The notes beneath the pieces are model-generated. The model was not told the DNA's origin and did no database searches. It worked only from the letters and a program-made list of their open reading frames with translations. 16,434 bases of DNA, taken from assembly GCA_947251855.1 (NCBI GenBank), contig CAMXUZ010000188.1, positions 1 to 16,434 on the forward strand, given 5' to 3'. This DNA comes from an uncultured Ruaniaceae bacterium. Lineage in GTDB: Bacteria; Actinomycetota; Actinomycetes; Actinomycetales; Beutenbergiaceae. The position numbers and the translations under genes are program-made. This document shows, one piece after another, positions 6,098 to 13,222 of the stretch (position 1 is the first letter of the stretch; each line of letters opens with the position of its first letter).

Positions 6098-6844
6098 TCA
6101 GGGGGTTTCCAGGCTGGATCGGTGGAACTCTAGGAGTTCGTCGGTGGCGGAGGGATCATTGACCACCCACTCGCACACCTCTCGTAGCGGCGAGCGGTTC
6201 TGCCGGGCATAGGAACGCAGCAAGACGAACGCCTGGTCGGGATTGGTGTTGCTGTGTTCGGCGAGGATCCCCTTCGCCTGTTCGATAACGATGCGGCTGA
6301 CCAACGCCCCTTGGAGCTTGGAGGTGGTGTCCTCGGCGAGTCGGATGCTGCGCTCTTGAATGATCGCGATCGTTGCGATGTCGGCGAGTGCCTGCACGAT
6401 CCGCAGCCCCTCATCGTCGAACTCCACCGCCCGCGGGCTGAACAGATTGAGGGCGCCTAGCCGCTCGGTGCGTAATCGCATGGGTAGCGCGTGAACGGAC
6501 TCGTACCCCATCGCCAGCGCCTTTGGAACGAATACGGGCCAGCGGTCGGCGGCGCTACTGAGTTCGAGGTTCACTACCGGCTCACCGGAGTTGAACGCGT
6601 CGTGGCACGGCCCCTCCTCCAGTTGGGCTTGAAACACCTCCAGCAACTGTGCGTCATCGTCAGATGCCGCCATGCACGTGAGGTTTCCGTTGCCGTCGGT
6701 GAGGAGGATCCCGGCCTCCGCAGCACCGGCGATCGCGGCGGTGCGCAACACGAGCATGTGGAGGAAATCGACGACGTCAAAATCGTGGACGAGCGAGTCG
6801 GCCGCGGAAACGAACGTGTCCAGAATTTCTTCAGTGGAGAGCAT
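6098..6844 (-). CDS. GAF-ANTAR antitermination regulator
   Basis: 248-residue cytoplasmic regulator. An N-terminal GAF sensor domain spans about residues 25-160 (LRTAAIAGAAEAGILLTDGN, EEGPCHDAFNSGEPV at 76-90, RWPVFVPKALAMGYESVHAL at 101-120). A short helical linker leads to a canonical ANTAR domain at about 176-230 (IEQAKGILAEH at 187-197, QAFVLLRSYARQ at 204-215, LREVCEWVVND at 220-230). ANTAR proteins bind dual stem-loops in mRNA leaders and block terminators. The start ATG at 6844 is chosen because GAGAGG stands eight bases upstream; an in-frame ATG at 6868 would add eight residues (MRMGEDEE) but has no ribosome binding site. It is divergent from the kinase gene and followed by a second GAF-ANTAR gene. 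No partner kinase is visible, so the GAF domain presumably senses the signal directly. Confidence 0.92.
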   Translation of the reverse strand: MLSTEEILDTFVSAADSLVHDFDVVDFLHMLVLRTAAIAGAAEAGILLTDGNGNLTCMAASDDDAQLLEVFQAQLEEGPCHDAFNSGEPVVNLELSSAADRWPVFVPKALAMGYESVHALPMRLRTERLGALNLFSPRAVEFDDEGLRIVQALADIATIAIIQERSIRLAEDTTSKLQGALVSRIVIEQAKGILAEHSNTNPDQAFVLLRSYARQNRSPLREVCEWVVNDPSATDELLEFHRSSLETP

Positions 6845-6880
6845 TTCCTCATCCTCTCCCATCCTCATCAGCTTTCGCGA

Positions 6881-6886
6881 GATTTA
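6881..6886 (-). promoter_or_regulatory. Possible -10 box for GAF-ANTAR gene
   Basis: TAAATC on the minus strand lies 36 bases before the chosen ATG at 6844, upstream of its ribosome binding site. It only partly fits TAnnnT, and no -35 is evident at the expected distance. The region is shared with the divergent kinase promoter. Confidence 0.25.
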
Positions 6887-6918
6887 CCCGCCGGGTGGAT
6901 CCAACGCGCCGGGGCGGG

Positions 6919-6924
6919 TACCCT
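6919..6924 (+). promoter_or_regulatory. Putative -10 box for leaderless kinase gene
   Basis: TACCCT (TAnnnT) is followed by six bases (TCCCCC) and GTG at 6931. The pyrimidine-only spacer excludes a Shine-Dalgarno sequence, so a leaderless GTG start is the simplest reading. This argues against the upstream ATG at 6895. Confidence 0.55.
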
Positions 6925-6930
6925 TCCCCC

Positions 6931-7566
6931 GTGACTCCGGCAACGCCCCAGATCCGCACCGCGGCCCACCTGCTCGCCCGGTGCCGCGAACTTGCCGGTG
7001 ATTCCACGCGCCGCGTCATCGGCGTCACCGGCCCGCCCGGCAGCGGGAAGAGTTCATTCGTGCGCGCGCTTACCGAGGAACTCGGCGCCCGCGCCGTGAG
7101 TCTCCCGATGGACGGCTTTCACCTCTCGAACGACGTGCTCATCGCCCTCGGGCGCAGGGAGCGCAAAGGCGCCCCGGACACATTCGACGTCGCGGGCTAC
7201 ACCGCTCTCCTGCAGCGGGTGAGGGCCGCGTGCGACCCGGTGGTGTACGCCCCGCAGTTTGATCGTTCGCGCGAGATCGCGATCGCTTCCGCGTTGCCGA
7301 TCCCGTCGGCGGTACCGCTCGTCGTCACCGAAGGGAACTACCTCCTCCACCAGGGCCAGGGGTGGGAGCGTGTACGCCCGTTGTTGGACGCCGTCTGGTA
7401 CCTCGACGTTCCGGACAGGGAGTTGCGCCGGCGCCTCGTCGCCCGCCGCGTTGCGCATGGCGAAACCGCGCAGGAGGCGAACGGGTGGGTGGAGAACGTC
7501 GATCTTCCCAATGGCCGTCTCGTCGCGCTGACGAAAGATCGAGCGGACGTGATCGTTCGGGGCTAA
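6931..7566 (+). CDS. P-loop nucleoside/nucleotide kinase (uridine kinase-like)
   Basis: 211-residue ATP-dependent kinase of the phosphoribulokinase/uridine kinase fold, resembling the YggC/FrcK-like 'nucleoside/nucleotide kinase family' proteins often placed near sugar uptake genes. The true substrate is unknown. Walker A GPPGSGKS is at 34-41. LPMDGFHLSN at 58-67 holds the catalytic/substrate Asp of this fold. RKGAPDTFDV is at 78-87, VYAPQFDR at 105-112 and VVTEGNYLL at 131-139. The start GTG 6931 is chosen because a TACCCT box stands six bases upstream and homologues begin near here. An upstream in-frame ATG at 6895 would add twelve residues encoded by promoter sequence. It is divergent from the GAF-ANTAR gene and convergent with the VOC gene, 13 bases away. 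No transporter is nearby to suggest a sugar substrate. Confidence 0.88.
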   Translation: MTPATPQIRTAAHLLARCRELAGDSTRRVIGVTGPPGSGKSSFVRALTEELGARAVSLPMDGFHLSNDVLIALGRRERKGAPDTFDVAGYTALLQRVRAACDPVVYAPQFDRSREIAIASALPIPSAVPLVVTEGNYLLHQGQGWERVRPLLDAVWYLDVPDRELRRRLVARRVAHGETAQEANGWVENVDLPNGRLVALTKDRADVIVRG

Positions 7567-7579
7567 CGCATGCCGCCGG

Positions 7580-7999
7580 TTAGCTCTCGCAGGAGAACGC
7601 CCACATCACCCCGAAACGGTCGAACACCTGCCCGTACCAATCACCCCACGGCGCCTTTTCGAACGGCATCCCCTCATTGCCGCCGCCGGCGAGGAGCCCG
7701 TCGATGAGCCGCCGTGCTTCCTCAGGGGTATCGGTGGTGTAGAGCAGGGAGTAGGCGGTCCCCCGCACGGGGTACTCGTTCGCACGGTCGGCCGCGTCGC
7801 CGCCGGCGATGACCCCTCCGGGCAACAACAGCGTCGCGTGGGCGACCGCGTCCGGGTCCGGTTCGAAGCCCAACTCTTCCATCGGGGCGTCCCGGTAGTA
7901 CTGGATCTGCAGATCGCCGCCGAACACTTCGTGCCAATGCGACATCGCTTCAGCCATGGTGCCCGGCAGGGCGATGTAGGTTGCGAGTGAGACTGCCAT
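7580..7999 (-). CDS. VOC family (PhnB-like) protein
   Basis: 139-residue protein of the vicinal-oxygen-chelate/glyoxalase fold, closest in pattern to the PhnB-like subgroup (also labelled '3-demethylubiquinone-9 3-methyltransferase domain'). Visible: a first beta-alpha unit with AEAMSHWHEVFGGDLQIQYY (about 16-35), HATLLLPGGVIAGGDA in the middle, and the closing PFEKAPWGDWYGQVFDRFGV plus MWAFSCES typical of this group. Its reaction is not known; such proteins often serve in antibiotic or small-molecule resistance or as metal-dependent isomerases. The start ATG 7999 is chosen because GGAAGG stands about eight bases upstream; an in-frame GTG at 8032 lies next to the promoter and is unlikely. It is downstream of the M16 peptidase gene but probably has its own promoter. 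Convergent with the kinase gene. Confidence 0.88.
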   Translation of the reverse strand: MAVSLATYIALPGTMAEAMSHWHEVFGGDLQIQYYRDAPMEELGFEPDPDAVAHATLLLPGGVIAGGDAADRANEYPVRGTAYSLLYTTDTPEEARRLIDGLLAGGGNEGMPFEKAPWGDWYGQVFDRFGVMWAFSCES

Positions 8000-8034
8000 G
8001 GTCCGGCCCTTCCGTGGTGAGGTGAGGGGCACAG

Positions 8035-8062
8035 CTTATGGCGCGCGGTTTGCCGCGCACAA
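8035..8062 (-). promoter_or_regulatory. Putative promoter of the VOC gene
   Basis: TTGTGC (8057-8062) and TAAGCT (8035-8040) are separated by 16 bases on the minus strand. The predicted start near 8028 gives a leader of about 28 bases containing GGAAGG before the ATG at 7999. The spacer coincides with the hairpin that follows the M16 gene. Confidence 0.45.
8041..8060 (-). terminator. Hairpin after the M16 peptidase gene
   Basis: In the minus-strand RNA GUGCGCGG (8053-8060) pairs with CCGCGCGC (8041-8048) around a CAAA tetraloop, giving eight pairs with one G-U. It starts seven bases after the M16 stop codon. No U-run follows, so termination may be partial. It occupies the spacer of the VOC promoter. 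Confidence 0.45.
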
Positions 8063-8067
8063 GAGTC

Positions 8068-9387
8068 TTATGGCCCGACGACGACGAGGTGGCGCGGCTG
8101 TTGGTACAGGTCCGCCGCCATTTGGCGCACCTGCTCCGCCGTGACCGACTGGATCCGAAGGAGCTGCTCGTCGAGGGAGAGGACCTCCCCGAGGGCGAGT
8201 TCCGCCCGGCCCAGCCACGACATCCGGGAACCGGAGTCTTCCATCCCGAGCACGAGGCCCCCGGCGACCTGCCCGATCCCGCGGGCGAGTTCATCGGAAT
8301 CGACCGCATCCGTGGCGATCTTCTCCAGCTCCGTTTCCAACAGGCCCACGACCTCCTCCACCTTCCCCGGCGTGCACCCGGCATACATGCCGAACATGCC
8401 GGCGTCGGTGAACCCGGAGGCGAACGAGAACACGGAGTAGGCGAGCCCCCGTTTCTCCCGGATCTCTTGAAACAGCCGGGAGCTCATGGAACCGCCGAGG
8501 ATCGCGCTGAGGACCGATAAGTCGTAGCGGCGCTCGTCCTGACTGGTGATGCCGGGGCCACCAAGGAGGATGTTCGCCTGCTCGGTGGGCCGGATGAGGC
8601 GTTCCTCGCTCCCGCCGGTGGGAATGAGGTTGGCGCTGGCAGTGTCGGGGGATCGCCGCGGCACGGGCATCGCGCCGGAGTCGGTGTCCCAGCCCCCGGC
8701 CCGGATCGCCTCGAGTACCCGAGCGCACACGGCGTCGTGGTCGACGTTGCCTGCGGCAGTGATGACGAGTTCGTCGCTGCGGTAATTCTGCGCGTAGTGT
8801 TCCGCGACGGCGTCTCGTGGTATCGCTCGGATCGTTTCCGGGGTGCCTCCGATCGGGCGGCCGAGGGGGTGGGGGCCGAAGATCGAGGTAGCGAACTGCT
8901 CGTGGGCGACGTCGATCGGGTCGTCGAAACTCATCGCGAGCTCTTCGAGGATGACCCCACGTTCGGCTTCGAATTCCCCGCCCTCGAGCACCGAGGAGGT
9001 GACCATGTCGATGATGACGTCGATCGCCATCGGCAGGTCGTTGTCGAGTACCCGCGCGTAGTAGACGGTGTACTCCTTGGAGGTGGCCGCGTTGGATTCC
9101 CCACCGACCGCGTCGAACGCGGAGGCGATCTCCATCGCGTTGCGCTGCGGGGTCCCTTTGAACAGCAGGTGTTCCAGGAAGTGGGTGGAACCGTGATGGC
9201 CGTCGGTTTCGTCCCGGGAGCCCACCGCCACCCACGCCCCGAACGCGGCGGAGCGGGACCCGGGCATGTGTTCGGTCAACACCCGGATCCCGCCGGGGAG
9301 AACGGAGCGGCGCATGGTGGCCCCGCCGTTCTCCATGATTACCTCGGTGCTCGGGTCGTGCGCCGAGCCCAGGATCAGCCGTGGCAC
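8068..9387 (-). CDS. M16 family zinc metallopeptidase
   Basis: 439-residue cytoplasmic peptidase of the pitrilysin/mitochondrial processing peptidase family, called PepR in Mycobacterium. The inverted zinc motif HxxEH is HFLEH at 69-73, and E149 in ERGVILEEL is the expected third zinc ligand, 76 residues after H73. An N-terminal M16 domain (about 30-180) is followed by the inactive-like M16_C domain, with LGGPGITSQDERRYDLSVL and the typical LGGSMSSRLFQEIREKRGLAYSV region near 290-320. The GTG start directly follows the pnp TAA, with GAGG about eight bases upstream; an in-frame ATG 17 codons later, preceded by GAGG, is an alternative. pnp-M16 adjacency is conserved in Actinobacteria, which suggests cotranscription. 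A physiological substrate is not established from the sequence. Confidence 0.95.
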   Translation of the reverse strand: MPRLILGSAHDPSTEVIMENGGATMRRSVLPGGIRVLTEHMPGSRSAAFGAWVAVGSRDETDGHHGSTHFLEHLLFKGTPQRNAMEIASAFDAVGGESNAATSKEYTVYYARVLDNDLPMAIDVIIDMVTSSVLEGGEFEAERGVILEELAMSFDDPIDVAHEQFATSIFGPHPLGRPIGGTPETIRAIPRDAVAEHYAQNYRSDELVITAAGNVDHDAVCARVLEAIRAGGWDTDSGAMPVPRRSPDTASANLIPTGGSEERLIRPTEQANILLGGPGITSQDERRYDLSVLSAILGGSMSSRLFQEIREKRGLAYSVFSFASGFTDAGMFGMYAGCTPGKVEEVVGLLETELEKIATDAVDSDELARGIGQVAGGLVLGMEDSGSRMSWLGRAELALGEVLSLDEQLLRIQSVTAEQVRQMAADLYQQPRHLVVVGP

Positions 9388-11595
<2,208 letters not shown>

Positions 11596-11648
11596 GAGCC
11601 CTCCTTCGTCATGATGGATGCCCGGCACCGGCGGCGGTCATCGATCGA

Positions 11649-11677
11649 GGCCCACGGAATGTGCTACTCCGGGGGCC
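11649..11677 (-). promoter_or_regulatory. Stem-loop in the pnp leader
   Basis: In the minus-strand RNA GGCCC at 11677-11673 pairs with GGGCC at 11653-11649, and CGGA at 11671-11668 pairs with UCCG at 11658-11655. One mismatch separates the two helices and the loop has nine bases. It ends about 53 bases before the pnp ATG. In E. coli a pnp leader stem-loop cut by RNase III mediates autoregulation; a similar role here is inference. Confidence 0.45.
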
Positions 11678-11741
11678 ACTACCGAGGACCAGCGGGGAAC
11701 CGGGCGATGGGTTGAGATGAAATTGTGCGGTCTGCACTACA

Positions 11742-11775
11742 AACTGGCTCGGACCCTGCTGGGCCCGAGCCGGTT
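11742..11775 (-). terminator. rpsO terminator / rpsO-pnp attenuator
   Basis: A 15-position stem (arms 11761-11775 and 11742-11756, with one G-U pair and one C-A mismatch) closes a four-base AGCA loop in the minus-strand RNA and ends in UUUGU. It begins six bases after the rpsO stop codon. Such an element between rpsO and pnp commonly allows partial read-through. Confidence 0.75.
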
Positions 11776-11781
11776 CACGTA

Positions 11782-12051
11782 TTAGCGCCGCAGACCGAGG
11801 CGTTCGATCAGGCTGCGGTAACGTTCGATGTCCGTGTCGCGCAGGTAGCCGAGCAGACGACGGCGTTGCCCCACGAGGAGCATCAGACCACGGCGTGAGT
11901 GGTGGTCGTGCTCGTGGTGCTTGAGGTGCTCAGTGAGGCCGGTGATCCGCTCGGTCAGGAGTGCGGCCTGGACCTCGGGGGATCCGGTGTCGCCCTCGCC
12001 CGTGGCGTATTCGGCGATGATCTTCTTCTTGACGTCAGCAGCTAGAGCCAC
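11782..12051 (-). CDS. rpsO: 30S ribosomal protein S15
   Basis: S15 binds the central domain of 16S rRNA early in 30S assembly. The 89-residue product has the canonical length: it opens [20 protein letters not shown], continues with [16 protein letters not shown], and carries the helical [20 protein letters not shown] block, ending [11 protein letters not shown]. The start is GTG 12051, six bases after AAGGAG. An in-frame ATG at 12066 would give 94 residues and place the ribosome binding site inside the coding region, so it is rejected. A promoter overlaps the end of ribF and a terminator follows. In other bacteria S15 represses its own translation; the 5' leader of about 84 bases could serve that, but I see no diagnostic fold. 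Confidence 0.97.
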   Translation of the reverse strand: MALAADVKKKIIAEYATGEGDTGSPEVQAALLTERITGLTEHLKHHEHDHHSRRGLMLLVGQRRRLLGYLRDTDIERYRSLIERLGLRR

Positions 12052-12141
12052 GCGCGTCTCCTTCATTTACTCATTGCGCAGAGCGCCGGGGCAGGTTCTC
12101 CCGGGCACGACAATTCCGCGGCCGATCTAACGGCGAGTACA

Positions 12142-12169
12142 ACACTATCAGGCAGAGGGGGTCTGCCAA
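12142..12169 (-). promoter_or_regulatory. rpsO promoter
   Basis: TTGGCA (12164-12169) and TAGTGT (12142-12147) are separated by 16 bases on the minus strand and match the housekeeping-sigma consensus well. The -10 box lies immediately after the ribF stop codon and the -35 lies within the last ribF codons. The predicted transcript start near 12135 gives a leader of about 84 bases. Confidence 0.7.
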
Positions 12170-13137
12170 CCGATTCTGTTTGTGGGACGCGGCACACCGA
12201 GGGTATCGGCGGCGTGGTCGACATCGTAGTTCATCTGGTCGATGAGTTCGGCGACGTCGTCGAACTTCAACATCGGGCGCAGCTGCTGCACGAACTCGAC
12301 GATGACTTCCTCGCCGTAGAGCTCCAGATCGAGTCGGCCGAGCACGTGGGCTTCCACGACCCGCTCGACACCGACGAACGTGGGATTGGTGCCCACGGAG
12401 ATCGCCGCGGGCATGCGCACGGGGTGGATCCCGTTGACGACGTGCAACCACCCGGCGTAGATCCCGTCGGCCGGGATGATGCCCGTCGCGTTCTTGGACA
12501 GGTTCGCGGTGGGGAATCCCATTTCCCTCCCCCGGGCCTCCCCACGCACGACCGTGCCCCGCATCCCGTGGGGCCGGCCGAGGATCCGCGCGGCGGCGCG
12601 GGCATCACCTGCGGCGAGCAGTTGCCGGACCCAGGTGGAGGAGGCACGGCGGGTCGTGCCATCGACCGGGAGGTCGGCGACGACGATCGTCTCGAAGCCG
12701 AATTCCTCACCGAGCTCCGCCAACATGCCCACGTCGCCGGTGTTGTCGGCACCGAAGCGTGTGTCCTCCCCCACGACGACGGCACGGGCCCGAAGGCCCT
12801 GAACGAAGTACGTGCGCACGAACTCCCGCGGCGACTGGGCGGCGAATTCGAGGGAGTACTCCAGGGTGAGCACCGCGTCGACCCCCGCTTCGGCCAGCAG
12901 GTCGTTGCGGTCTTTCGCTCCGGTGAGCAGCGGCGGAGCGTCGCTCGGGCGATGCACGTGGCGCGGGTGGGGATCGAACGTCACGACGACGGCCGGCACC
13001 CCGTGATTCTCAGCGGCGGCAACGAGTTGGGTGAGGACGGCCCGGTGGCCGCTGTGGACGCCGTCGAAGTTGCCGATCGTCACGGCCGCGCCCGCGAGAT
13101 CGTTCGGGACCTCGCTCAGGCCTTGCCACTCGTGCAC
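12148..13137 (-). CDS. ribF: Bifunctional riboflavin kinase / FAD synthetase
   Basis: RibF phosphorylates riboflavin to FMN and adenylates FMN to FAD. With GTG 13137 as start the protein has 329 residues, typical of the family. The N-terminal FAD-synthetase (nucleotidyltransferase) domain shows GNFDGVHSGH at 22-31 (HxGH nucleotide motif), FDPHP at 54-58, VGEDTRFG at 122-129 and RRASSTWVR at 163-171. The C-terminal flavokinase domain begins near 187 with GRPHGMRGTVVRG and has GFPTANL at 207-213. The start is chosen because GGAAGGGA stands seven bases upstream. An in-frame start at 13335 would add 66 low-complexity residues overlapping the acyltransferase gene and is not credible. It lies 85 bases downstream of the acyltransferase gene rather than directly after truB. 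Confidence 0.95.
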   Translation of the reverse strand: MHEWQGLSEVPNDLAGAAVTIGNFDGVHSGHRAVLTQLVAAAENHGVPAVVVTFDPHPRHVHRPSDAPPLLTGAKDRNDLLAEAGVDAVLTLEYSLEFAAQSPREFVRTYFVQGLRARAVVVGEDTRFGADNTGDVGMLAELGEEFGFETIVVADLPVDGTTRRASSTWVRQLLAAGDARAAARILGRPHGMRGTVVRGEARGREMGFPTANLSKNATGIIPADGIYAGWLHVVNGIHPVRMPAAISVGTNPTFVGVERVVEAHVLGRLDLELYGEEVIVEFVQQLRPMLKFDDVAELIDQMNYDVDHAADTLGVPRPTNRIGWQTPSA

Positions 13138-13171
13138 GTATCGTTCCCTTCCGCCGGTAACACCCCTAGTT

Positions 13172-13184
13172 ATTCTGCCAGAAT
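13172..13184. promoter_or_regulatory. Perfect dyad upstream of ribF
   Basis: ATTCTG and CAGAAT flank a single C, giving a 13-base perfect dyad 35 bases before the ribF GTG, in an AT-richer pocket that also holds GAATAACTA, a possible -10 element. It looks like an operator for a small dimeric regulator; the regulator is unknown. No FMN riboswitch-like sequence is apparent in this short gap. Confidence 0.4.
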
Positions 13185-13222
13185 CGCGGGCGCGCGAGCG
13201 CCACGGCCCCGCTGCGGCGCGG

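Noticed and set aside
12063..12074. Tiny open frame ATG-AGT-AAA-TGA just before rpsO
   Set aside because: Three codons without a ribosome binding site; it overlaps the rpsO leader and probably arises by chance.
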